From CAYMCV01 sp964389005 (GTDB taxonomy: Bacteria > Bacillota > Clostridia > Lachnospirales > Lachnospiraceae), in NCBI GenBank assembly GCA_964389005.1, contig CAYMCV010000015.1, positions 1-31,781 of the forward strand: a stretch of 31,781 nt of DNA, written 5' to 3'. This document shows, piece by piece, positions 1-7,735 of the stretch. A program made the translations under genes and the position numbers. Numbering within the stretch: position 1 is the stretch's first letter; each line of letters opens with the position of its first letter. The notes under the pieces were generated by a model, which was not told the DNA's origin, searched no databases, and worked only from the letters and a program-made list of their open reading frames with translations.

Positions 1-41
1 TAAAATTGGTGCAAACTTTTAAATCGTCGTGTCCACTCTAT

Positions 42-264
42 GGGGTACATTATAATCAATGTCATATTTAAATGGGGCACAAATTTGCGTTTTCTATTTC
101 TGTACCCCACAAAAGGGCGTTATGTAAACCACTTTGCCGACTAAAAAACTGCAGAAGGGGTACAGAGTTCAAAAAAATCTATTTGTGCCCCAGAAATATG
201 CCATATTTGCGAAAATTTTCATATGTGAAGGGGCACAGAATTAAATAAGGTTAATCTGTACCCC
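42..264. repeat. Cluster of three 35-bp inverted-repeat elements
   Basis: Seven copies of the octamer GGGGYACA lie here: plus orientation at 42-49, 74-81, 157-164 and 230-237, and reverse complement at 101-108, 184-191 and 257-264. Six of them form three elements of exactly 35 bp (74-108, 157-191, 230-264), each with 8-bp arms and a 19-bp AT-rich centre. In every element one arm carries T and the other C at octamer position 5, so elements 1 and 3 are the same unit as element 2 in inverted orientation (arms GGGGTACA and TGTGCCCC). The copy at 42-49 has no partner. No open frame explains the conservation. They could be operators, structured RNA elements or remnants of a small repeat family; I cannot decide. 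Confidence 0.75.
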
Positions 265-302
265 AAAAAAGAAAAAGCCGAATACTTATGTAAACCAAAA
301 TA

Positions 303-371
303 CTGATTTCACCATCATTCTGCAAAGATTTACGTCTGAACATCGGTAACTGCTGATTTCACCATCATTCT
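303..371. repeat. 19-bp direct repeat with 50-bp period
   Basis: CTGATTTCACCATCATTCT occurs at 303-321 and again at 353-371, exactly 50 bp apart. The stretches after each copy share weaker similarity (GTCT and a CATCGGTAA/GATGAGGTTAA-like end), suggesting a decayed 50-bp tandem duplication rather than two independent sites. A further short repeat, TATGTAAACC, appears at 121-130 and about 288-297. With only two copies this is not a CRISPR array. Confidence 0.7.
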
Positions 372-424
372 ATAGAATTCTGTGTCTTTGCGATGAGGTT
401 AAGTTCATGATTCTTAAATTTAAG

Positions 425-453
425 TTGCCAACTCACCATAAAAACGCTAAACT
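425..453 (+). promoter_or_regulatory. Candidate promoter of the methyltransferase unit
   Basis: TTGCCA at 425-430 and TAAACT at 448-453 are separated by 17 bp, a fair sigma-A-type match. The perfect 12-bp palindrome CTTAAATTTAAG at 413-424 directly abuts the -35 box and could be an operator. Expected transcription start is near 460, leaving a leader of roughly 87 nt. Apart from the repeats at 42-371 I see nothing else in positions 1-546. Confidence 0.45.
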
Positions 454-546
454 TACTTTGGGTGAGCGAGATATCAATATAAGAATATTTAAGTATAAAG
501 AGATATCAAACTCCAATGGTATCTTAAGACAGAGCGAGGTAATGAA

Positions 547-2007
547 ATGGAGACTCTGAAGCAGGCACTTGAAAAACATATTTCCCCGGCGATGTATCGG
601 ATAATCATCAGCAATCCGTGCAAGCAGGGAGGACGGACGAAGATTCAGGTTCGCCCAATCAAACTGCGCGGTGAAGTGAGATATCAAGCGACATCGACAA
701 AGGGCACGCAGGTGTTTCATGAGAATTTGGATAAAAATGAACTAATACAGGCGGTATGTACTTGTATGGCGACGGAATTTCGCCAGTTAGAATTAACAAC
801 GCCCGAAAACAGAGTTACCTGCCTTGTAAGCAAGAAAGGCACTTGTACAGTTAAATGTAAGGCAGTGATAAACACTACTATACCAACAGATACCCAAAGT
901 ACATTGTTATCAAAGGAAAACACTACTGCCACAGCCGATACCCAAAGTACATTGTTATCAAAGGAAAACATTGCTGCCACAGTCGATACCCAAAGTACAT
1001 TAATAACAAAAAGAAGCACTACTGTCACAGCCGATACCCAAAGTACATTGTTATCAAAGGAAAGCACTACCGTAACCACAGATAGCCGAAACTTGGAAAT
1101 GCCTGCGGTATCCGTAGCGGAGCACAACAGGCAGAAGCATTATTTGTTGTCGGACAAGGAACCGCTCGGTTTCCTAATTGATTTGGGCGTGCAGACACCG
1201 GAAGGCGTCATTATCAGGACGGCCTATGATAAATTCCGTCAAATCAATCGGTTTCTTGAATTTATTGAGGACATTTTGCCCAAACTGAAAAAAGACGGTA
1301 CAATTCGCATCATTGACTTTGGCTGCGGTAAATCCTATCTGACGTTCGCAGTCTATCATTATTTACATGAACTTTGCGGGTTGGACGTGTCGATTATCGG
1401 GCTGGATTTAAAGGCGGATGCCATTTGTAAATGCAACAACCTCACCACCAAATACGGTTACGAAAATCTTCGCTTTCTCTGCGGTGACATCAAAGATTTT
1501 GAAGGCACATCGGAGTTCCCGGGCATTACCAAGGCGGATGACAGTTCACAAGTTGATATGGTAATCACCCTGCATGCCTGCGACACGGCAACCGACTATG
1601 CACTGGATCGGGCGGTTCGTTGGGGCGCCAAGGCAATTTTGTCCGTACCGTGCTGCCAGCATGAATTAAACGGGCAGATTTCCTGCGAGTTATTGCGACC
1701 GGCGCTGAAATATGGCATGATAAAAGAACGAATGTCGGCACTTCTGACAGATGCCATTCGCGCAGAATTGTTGGAACAAAAAGGATATGACACGCAGATT
1801 CTGGAATTTGTGGATTTGACGCATACGCCGAAGAATCTTTTGATTCGGGCTGTCAAACGTCCCGAAGGTATCATGCGTAAAAAGACCGAGCAAGCAGCGG
1901 GGAATGCGGATGCACTGACGCAAATGACGGAATTCTTGGGCGTGCAGGGGACACTGCAGAAACTGTGGTCACAGTCGGATGACTGCGATTGCAATGATAT
2001 GGAGTAA
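547..2007 (+). CDS. Class I SAM-dependent methyltransferase with internal 16-residue repeats
   Basis: Predicted methyltransferase of 486 residues. The catalytic half starts near residue 200. SAM-binding motif I is IIDFGCGKS around 255-263, followed by an acidic IGLDLKAD stretch (about 284-291), LHACDTATDYAL (about 342-353) and PCCQHE (368-373). This pattern fits the Methyltransf_32 type (PF13679), whose substrates in bacteria are largely unknown, so no substrate is named. Residues 1-100 form a separate N-terminal part I do not recognise. Residues 115-178 are four 16-residue repeats of the DTQSTLLSKENTTATA type, probably a flexible Ser/Thr-rich linker. GAGG at 536-539 lies 7 nt before the ATG. 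The next gene starts 9 nt after the stop, so the two are probably co-transcribed. Methyltransferase class is confident; biological role is not. Confidence 0.85.
   Translation: METLKQALEKHISPAMYRIIISNPCKQGGRTKIQVRPIKLRGEVRYQATSTKGTQVFHENLDKNELIQAVCTCMATEFRQLELTTPENRVTCLVSKKGTCTVKCKAVINTTIPTDTQSTLLSKENTTATADTQSTLLSKENIAATVDTQSTLITKRSTTVTADTQSTLLSKESTTVTTDSRNLEMPAVSVAEHNRQKHYLLSDKEPLGFLIDLGVQTPEGVIIRTAYDKFRQINRFLEFIEDILPKLKKDGTIRIIDFGCGKSYLTFAVYHYLHELCGLDVSIIGLDLKADAICKCNNLTTKYGYENLRFLCGDIKDFEGTSEFPGITKADDSSQVDMVITLHACDTATDYALDRAVRWGAKAILSVPCCQHELNGQISCELLRPALKYGMIKERMSALLTDAIRAELLEQKGYDTQILEFVDLTHTPKNLLIRAVKRPEGIMRKKTEQAAGNADALTQMTEFLGVQGTLQKLWSQSDDCDCNDME
889..1080 (+). repeat. Coding minisatellite, four 48-bp units
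   Basis: Units begin at 889, 937, 985 and 1033, each opening with GATACCCAAAGTACATT. The period is exactly 48 bp, so gain or loss of a unit keeps the frame. Units 1, 2 and 4 are closest; unit 3 has diverged in the middle (LITKRSTT instead of LLSKENTT). Encoded residues 115-178 link the N-terminal part of the methyltransferase to its catalytic domain. Confidence 0.92.
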
Positions 2008-2016
2008 GAAATCAAT

Positions 2017-4551
2017 ATGAAGACATTCATTAAAATCATCGTTTGTATATGTTCGTTTATAGCGGCGTTGTTCCTGTTCGGCATGGTTTTTAACCGAGGA
2101 AACACGGACATGACGGCCGAGATGCAGCCTGCGCGCTATCCGCTGCTTTCGGTTCTCATTAACGAGCAAAAAATCAACTGTCTGCATCCTTATGTGAGCG
2201 AACCGCAACTGCCTTATATGCGAGAGAATATAACGCCTTTGGTGGAGGGGCGCGGATTGTCGGTTTGCATCGATACGTTCGGAAATGAGATTGGCTCCAT
2301 CATGTATGAAATTCGAGATTTAACCGGCGAGCGACTGGTGGAGCAGACGGAACTTACCGGGTATATGATTCATGAGAACAAAGTTACAACTACATTTTCG
2401 GTTAAAAATTTAATAGAAGAAGAAAAAGAGTATCAAATGATTTTCTTTGTAACGCTGGCAGACGGGGTGACGCTTCGCTACTACACTCGTCTGATACAGG
2501 CGTACGATTATAACGCACCGGACAAATTGGCATTTGCTTTTGATTTTTCAGAGAAGACATTTTTGCGGGATGATTCATCGAAAGACTTGGTAGTCTACTT
2601 GGAAAGTGATGCGACAGATGACGATTCTAACTATCACAAAGTTGACATCCATTCATCTTACCAGCAGATTCTCTGGGGCGACCTTGCAATAACGCGTGTG
2701 ACGGAACCGGTTGCCACCATTTTGGAACTGTCGAAGCAGACAGCGTCCATCGAGTTGAACTACATTGTCAATGTTCCGGAAGGACGCAAGGATTGCATGT
2801 ACGCAGTGAAAGAATACTTCAGAATGCGTATCGGAAGCGAGAGAATGTATCTTTTGGAATACGAGCGCGATATGAGTCGTCTGTTGTTTACTGCGGATAA
2901 AACGGTTTTCGGCGAGAAAATCATGCTCGGCATTACGGATGAAGAGATTGCATTGACAGAGAGTGCGGACGGTAACCAGTTGGCATTTGTCAATATGGGA
3001 ACGCTGTATTCCTACAATATTACATCCAATTCTTTTGCCAAAGTTTTCGGTTTCTACGATGAGAACAATTTTGACGAGAGAACACTTTATGATGCGCATG
3101 ATATCAAGATTCTGAACATTGATGAGGCGGGAAATCTTTCATTTATGGTGTATGGATACATGAATCGCGGAAAACATGAAGGAGAAGTCGGAATCGCGGT
3201 TTATCGCTACGACGGCGTAATCAATACGACGGAAGAAGTTCTCTTTTTGCCATATGACAAGTCACCGGCGATGCTCAAGGCCAACGTCGCAAGATTGTCC
3301 TACTTAAATGCGACGGGCGATTTGTTCGTATATTTGGACGGTACGGTTTTTTGTGTCAATCTAAAGTCCTTGCAACAAAGCGTTATTGCCGAGAATCTGA
3401 CGGACCAGACCTTCAAAGCATCCGATAACAATGTCATGATTGCATGGCAAAAAGGCAATGATGCGTTTGATTCCGAGAAGCTCCTTTGGATGAACTTAAA
3501 TACCAAAGAGAGTAATGACGTGAATGCGGGTGAGGGTGCGCGAATCCGGCCGTTGGGCTTTTTAGATGAAGACTTGATTTATGGGCTGGCATATGAAACG
3601 GATATTTACACCGATGAAACAGGGAACCGTGTATTCCCGATGTATACCATTCGTATCCGCAATAATGAGGGCAGTATACTTAAAAATTACGAGCAGGAGA
3701 ATCTATATGTGATATCCTGCACGATTCAGGAAAACATGATTTCACTCACACGTATTACACGTAATGAAGAGACGCTCCGATTTGAAGAGGCACCCGCCGA
3801 TGCCATACTGAACAATGAGATTATCAAAATCGGTGCGAATTTAACGGAGACCGTGGTGACGCAGAATCTCAAAAAGATTGTGCAGATTGCCTTGAAACGT
3901 GCATCCGAAATCAAAACGGTTAAGGAATTGTTTCCGCGTGAAGTGATGTATGAAGGGAATCGTTCGCTAAAATTGGATATTATGATGCGAGCGGAAGAAA
4001 ACTACTATGTTTATAATCGCGGAGAAATAATCGGTGTTTACAATGACCCGGCTATGGCAATCCACTTGGCGGAAGAACGTGTCGCGGTCGTCATCGGAGA
4101 CAACGGAGACTACATCTGGCGCAAAGGAAACCGCAAAAACAAGAATACCATCTCCGCTATCGCAGCACAGACGCAAACTGAGACCAAGGGCGCACTCAGT
4201 GTTTGCTTGGATGCGATGTTGAACTACGAGGGTATAACGAGAAACACGCAACCGATGGTAACCGGCGGACGTTCGGTTACGGATATCTTAGAACTCGGAA
4301 TGCCGGAAGCCACGATATTGAACTTGACAGGTTGCAGCCTTGATTCCGTGCTATACTATCCGGATCGTGACATACCGGTACTTGTCATGATGGAGGACGG
4401 CTCGGCACTGTTGTTGATTGGTTTTAATGAGTTGAATACGGTTGTCATGGATCCGGTGGAGGGTACCATACACAAAATTGGTATCAATGATTCCACAGAA
4501 TTGTTCGAGAAGAATGGGAATCGCTATATCACGTATTTACCGCAGAAGTAA
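2017..4551 (+). CDS. Membrane-anchored extracytoplasmic protein of unknown function
   Basis: An 844-residue protein I do not recognise as a named family. Residues 5-25 are a single hydrophobic N-terminal segment (IIVCICSFIAALFLFGMVF) after a short basic start; there is no lipobox, so it is probably an anchored protein with its bulk outside. Residues about 30-260 look beta-rich. Residues about 290-560 contain repeated short strand patterns (for example ADGNQLAFVNMGTLYSYNI) suggestive of a beta-propeller. The last about 120 residues resemble a peptidase C39-like fold: LSVCLDAML with Cys730 in the nucleophile position, and VVMDPVEG around 809-816 like the C39 Asp-Pro turn. The usual His before the hydrophobic strand is not evident (GSALLLIGF), so the domain may be inactive. 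It follows the methyltransferase by 9 nt. Domain assignments are pattern-based and tentative. Confidence 0.75.
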   Translation: MKTFIKIIVCICSFIAALFLFGMVFNRGNTDMTAEMQPARYPLLSVLINEQKINCLHPYVSEPQLPYMRENITPLVEGRGLSVCIDTFGNEIGSIMYEIRDLTGERLVEQTELTGYMIHENKVTTTFSVKNLIEEEKEYQMIFFVTLADGVTLRYYTRLIQAYDYNAPDKLAFAFDFSEKTFLRDDSSKDLVVYLESDATDDDSNYHKVDIHSSYQQILWGDLAITRVTEPVATILELSKQTASIELNYIVNVPEGRKDCMYAVKEYFRMRIGSERMYLLEYERDMSRLLFTADKTVFGEKIMLGITDEEIALTESADGNQLAFVNMGTLYSYNITSNSFAKVFGFYDENNFDERTLYDAHDIKILNIDEAGNLSFMVYGYMNRGKHEGEVGIAVYRYDGVINTTEEVLFLPYDKSPAMLKANVARLSYLNATGDLFVYLDGTVFCVNLKSLQQSVIAENLTDQTFKASDNNVMIAWQKGNDAFDSEKLLWMNLNTKESNDVNAGEGARIRPLGFLDEDLIYGLAYETDIYTDETGNRVFPMYTIRIRNNEGSILKNYEQENLYVISCTIQENMISLTRITRNEETLRFEEAPADAILNNEIIKIGANLTETVVTQNLKKIVQIALKRASEIKTVKELFPREVMYEGNRSLKLDIMMRAEENYYVYNRGEIIGVYNDPAMAIHLAEERVAVVIGDNGDYIWRKGNRKNKNTISAIAAQTQTETKGALSVCLDAMLNYEGITRNTQPMVTGGRSVTDILELGMPEATILNLTGCSLDSVLYYPDRDIPVLVMMEDGSALLLIGFNELNTVVMDPVEGTIHKIGINDSTELFEKNGNRYITYLPQK

Positions 4552-4579
4552 CATTTTTTGTCAAAATTGGTAAAAAGGT

Positions 4580-4608
4580 TTGATAATCGTGAGTTCCTGC
4601 GGTATAAT
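4580..4608 (+). promoter_or_regulatory. Promoter of asnS operon
   Basis: TTGATA at 4580-4585, a 17-bp spacer, and a perfect TATAAT at 4603-4608. Transcription should start near 4615, giving a leader of only about 55 nt. That is too short for a T-box, so amino-acid control by tRNA-Asn reading is unlikely here. Confidence 0.8.
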
Positions 4609-4670
4609 GGGGCGTAAAATTAAACATAAATCATTCGTTGCGTTTTTGGGATGCAACATAGGAGAAGATT

Positions 4671-6062
4671 ATGAAGTTGACAAGTATCAGAGAAATTTTT
4701 AGAAATCGGGACAGTTATCTTGACAAACAGGTAGAAGTCGGAGGCTGGATTCGCAGTATTCGCGATTCGAAAGCATTCGGATTCATTGTGTTGAACGACG
4801 GTACGTTTTTTGAGCCGTTGCAGGTGGTTTATCACGACAACATGAGCAATTTTGACGAGATTTCCGGATTGAATGTGGGCGCGGCAATTGTAGTACGCGG
4901 TACGTTGGTAGCAACGCCGGATGCGAAACAGCCGTTTGAAATTCAGGCGGAGGAAATCGACGTGGAAGGCACTTCCACACCGGATTATCCATTGCAGAAG
5001 AAGCGCCATTCCTTTGAATACTTGCGAACCATTTCACACTTACGCCCGAGAACCAATACGTTTCAGGCTGTTTTTCGTGTTCGTTCACTGATTGCTTACG
5101 CAATTCATCGCTTTTTTCAGGAACGAGATTTCGTTTATGTGCATACACCCCTGATTACGGGAAGTGATTGTGAAGGTGCAGGCGAGATGTTTCGCGTGAC
5201 GACGCTTGATATGGAGAATTTACCGAAGAATCCGGACGGAAGCGTTGATTATTCGCAGGACTTTTTTAACAAAGAGACCAGTTTGACGGTAAGCGGACAA
5301 TTAAACGGTGAGACCTATGCCATGGCATTCAAGAATATTTATACATTCGGGCCGACGTTCCGTGCGGAGAATTCCAATACCACACGCCATGCGGCTGAGT
5401 TCTGGATGATTGAGCCGGAGATTGCGTTTGCGGACTTACAAGACGATATGATGCTTGCGGAAAGCATGATTAAATACATCATTCGCTATGTACTCGAGAA
5501 TGCACCGGAAGAAATGAAGTTTTTCAATGACTTCGTGGACAAAGGTTTGATTGAGCGCTTAAACGGAGTGGCAAATTCCGAGTTTGGACACGTGACATAC
5601 ACGGAAGCTGTGGAACTTTTGGAGAAGAACAACGACAAATTTGATTATAAAGTGTTCTGGGGTTGCGATTTACAGACGGAGCATGAGCGATTTTTAACCG
5701 AAGAAATATTTAAACGCCCGGTATTCGTGACGGATTATCCCAAGGAAATCAAGGCTTTCTATATGAAGCTGAACGAAGACGGCAAGACGGTCGCAGCAAT
5801 GGATTGCCTGGTACCGGGAATCGGCGAAATCATTGGCGGAAGCCAGAGAGAAGACGATTACGAGAAACTCTGCGCACGGATGGACGAACTGGGTCTGAAG
5901 CGCGAAGATTACGATTTTTATCTGGATTTAAGAAAATACGGTACGGCGCGTCACGCTGGATTTGGATTAGGATTCGAGCGTTGCGTTATGTATCTGACGG
6001 GTATGGGTAACATTCGCGATGTCATTCCGTTCCCGAGAACGGTGAACAATTGTGATCTTTAA
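4671..6062 (+). CDS. asnS: Asparaginyl-tRNA synthetase
   Basis: Charges tRNA-Asn with asparagine in the cytosol. The 463-residue length is normal for bacterial AsnS. An OB-fold anticodon-binding domain covers about residues 17-105 (VEVGGWIRSIRDSKAFGF), followed by the class II catalytic core. Motif 2 is visible as FRAENSNTTRHAAEFWMIEPE starting near 230; the RAENSNT form is typical of AsnS. Motif 3 is GLGFERCVMYLTGMGNIRD followed by VIPFPRT at the C-terminus. AGGAGA about 5 nt before the ATG fixes the start. It is the first gene of an asnS-asnA-lspA-amidohydrolase group. Having AsnS and an asparagine synthetase together implies direct asparagine charging rather than reliance on transamidation, although the latter is not excluded. 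Confidence 0.97.
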   Translation: MKLTSIREIFRNRDSYLDKQVEVGGWIRSIRDSKAFGFIVLNDGTFFEPLQVVYHDNMSNFDEISGLNVGAAIVVRGTLVATPDAKQPFEIQAEEIDVEGTSTPDYPLQKKRHSFEYLRTISHLRPRTNTFQAVFRVRSLIAYAIHRFFQERDFVYVHTPLITGSDCEGAGEMFRVTTLDMENLPKNPDGSVDYSQDFFNKETSLTVSGQLNGETYAMAFKNIYTFGPTFRAENSNTTRHAAEFWMIEPEIAFADLQDDMMLAESMIKYIIRYVLENAPEEMKFFNDFVDKGLIERLNGVANSEFGHVTYTEAVELLEKNNDKFDYKVFWGCDLQTEHERFLTEEIFKRPVFVTDYPKEIKAFYMKLNEDGKTVAAMDCLVPGIGEIIGGSQREDDYEKLCARMDELGLKREDYDFYLDLRKYGTARHAGFGLGFERCVMYLTGMGNIRDVIPFPRTVNNCDL

Positions 6063-6102
6063 TACTGAATCAATCAGATAAAAAGGAATGGAGAACCAAT
6101 AA

Positions 6103-7113
6103 ATGGACAGAATGATCATACCGGAGGGGTATCACAGTCCGCAATCGATTATCGATACGGAGATAGCAATTAAGGAAGTCAAGGACTATTTCGAACGTGC
6201 TTTGTCGGACGCATTGGATTTGACACGTGTATCGGCACCGCTCTTTGTGAAGCCGGAAAGCGGCTTGAATGATAATCTAAACGGTGTGGAGCGACCGGTA
6301 TCGTTCGGCATCAAGGAGCAGAACGATGCAATTGCCGAAATCGTTCATTCACTCGCTAAATGGAAACGCCTTGCACTCGGTGCATACGGTTTCGAAGTCG
6401 GCAAAGGACTTTACACGGATATGAGCGCGATTCGCCGAGACGAAGATACAGACAATCTGCACTCACTCTATGTGGATCAGTGGGATTGGGAAAAAATCAT
6501 CGATAAATCCGACAGAACCATCGAGACGTTAAAAGAGACCGTATTTCGTATTTACATGGCAATCAAACAGACAGAGTACTATATTTGCGGTAAATATCAT
6601 TTTATGGATCCGTTTCTCCCGAATGAGATTACGTTCATCACGACACAGGAATTGGAAGATCGATTTCCGGATAAAACACCGAAGGAGCGTGAGAACATCA
6701 TTACCCGTGAGAAAGGCGCTGTTTTCCTGATGCAAATCGGCGGCGCGTTGCGTTCCGGGGAACGTCATGACGGCAGAGCACCGGATTACGATGATTGGAC
6801 GTTAAACGGGGATATTTTGGTATATTACCCGATTCTCGATATTGCATTGGAACTTTCCTCTATGGGAATTCGCGTGGATGAAGAGACACTTGTAAAACAG
6901 CTAAAAATCAGTCAATGCGAGGAACGTGCCGAGCTGCCGTTCCAAAAAGCCGTACTGGAAGGAAAGTTACCGTATACCATAGGTGGCGGTATCGGACAGT
7001 CCAGAATCTGTATGTTCTTTTTACAGCGGGCACATATCGGAGAGGTACAGTCCTCCATATGGCCGGATGAGACGGTTGCCCGTGCTGAGGCAAACGGAAT
7101 TCATCTACTGTAA
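6103..7113 (+). CDS. asnA: Aspartate-ammonia ligase (asparagine synthetase A)
   Basis: ATP-dependent amidation of aspartate to asparagine using free ammonia. At 336 residues it is full length for AsnA, a class II synthetase-like fold. Signature stretches are GLNDNLNGVERPVSF (about 54-68), TDMSAIRRDEDTDNLHSLYV (about 105-124) and VDQWDWE, and the C-terminal GGGIGQSRICMFFLQRAHIG before EVQSSIWP. It lies 40 bp after asnS with an AAGGAATGGAGA ribosome binding site and no terminator between, so one transcript probably makes asparagine and loads it on tRNA. The short spacer to lspA also has no terminator. Confidence 0.97.
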   Translation: MDRMIIPEGYHSPQSIIDTEIAIKEVKDYFERALSDALDLTRVSAPLFVKPESGLNDNLNGVERPVSFGIKEQNDAIAEIVHSLAKWKRLALGAYGFEVGKGLYTDMSAIRRDEDTDNLHSLYVDQWDWEKIIDKSDRTIETLKETVFRIYMAIKQTEYYICGKYHFMDPFLPNEITFITTQELEDRFPDKTPKERENIITREKGAVFLMQIGGALRSGERHDGRAPDYDDWTLNGDILVYYPILDIALELSSMGIRVDEETLVKQLKISQCEERAELPFQKAVLEGKLPYTIGGGIGQSRICMFFLQRAHIGEVQSSIWPDETVARAEANGIHLL

Positions 7114-7183
7114 GTATAAAAAACAGAGATTTCTACATACCGGAGGCTGTGATGAACCGAAACGGTAGATAGAGAGGAGTTAC

Positions 7184-7735
7184 ATGAAAAAGGCATTCAT
7201 GCATTACATTCTTCCAATCACCATCGTAATTGCGTTGGTTCTTTTGGATCAATGGGTCAAATACCTGACAATAGAAAATATCCCCTTGAATACCTCCGTT
7301 CCTTTGATTGAGGGCGTTTTTGAGTTAAATTATATTCGAAATCAGGGAATGGCATGGGGAATGTTGCAGAACATGCAGTGGCTTTTTATCATTATGACTC
7401 CGTTGATTTTGGCGGCAGTTTGGTTTTCTTACGTCCGTATGCCGCATGAGAAGCGTTTCCTGCCGGTCAGAATTGCGGAAGTGTTAATCAGTGCCGGCGC
7501 GATTGGAAATTGTATTGACCGCATATTCCGCGGGGAATTGTTCAAGGGCTATGTTGTGGACATGTTCTATGTGAAAGCTATTAATTTTCCGGTATTTAAT
7601 GTTGCGGACAGTTATGTGTCGGTGGCATTTGTCGCATTGTTAATATTAATTGTTTTTGTATATAAGGATGATGATTTTGCCAAAATCATTCCTTTTGGGA
7701 ATACGAAGAGCCAAAAAGGGAGTGAAACAGAATGA
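7184..7735 (+). CDS. lspA: Lipoprotein signal peptidase (signal peptidase II)
   Basis: Aspartic membrane protease that removes signal peptides from diacylglyceryl-modified prolipoproteins. The 183 residues contain four hydrophobic segments (about 6-22, 65-82, 95-112, 140-160). Conserved elements are DQWVK (22-26), NQGMAWG (53-59), GAIGNCIDR (105-113) and VVDMF plus FPVFNVADS (about 135-143). The catalytic aspartates are Asp112 and Asp142. A strong GAGAGGAG precedes the ATG. It is downstream of asnA, and its stop overlaps the start of the following amidohydrolase (ATGA). The rluD gene often found after lspA is not here. Substrates in this window would include PstS and the sugar-binding lipoprotein. 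Confidence 0.96.
   Translation: MKKAFMHYILPITIVIALVLLDQWVKYLTIENIPLNTSVPLIEGVFELNYIRNQGMAWGMLQNMQWLFIIMTPLILAAVWFSYVRMPHEKRFLPVRIAEVLISAGAIGNCIDRIFRGELFKGYVVDMFYVKAINFPVFNVADSYVSVAFVALLILIVFVYKDDDFAKIIPFGNTKSQKGSETE

Noticed and set aside
42..371. Possible CRISPR array at the left edge
   Set aside because: The repeated units are inverted 35-bp elements with variable centres and uneven gaps (48 and 38 bp), and the direct repeat has only two copies. No cas gene is present.
717..1127. Open frame on the minus strand across the coding minisatellite
   Set aside because: It exists only because the repeat is free of stops on both strands. It has no ribosome binding site and lies fully inside the methyltransferase gene.
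4609..4670. T-box or other riboswitch before asnS
   Set aside because: The leader from the strong promoter is only about 55 nt and shows just a 5-bp stem (4637-4657), too small for a T-box.
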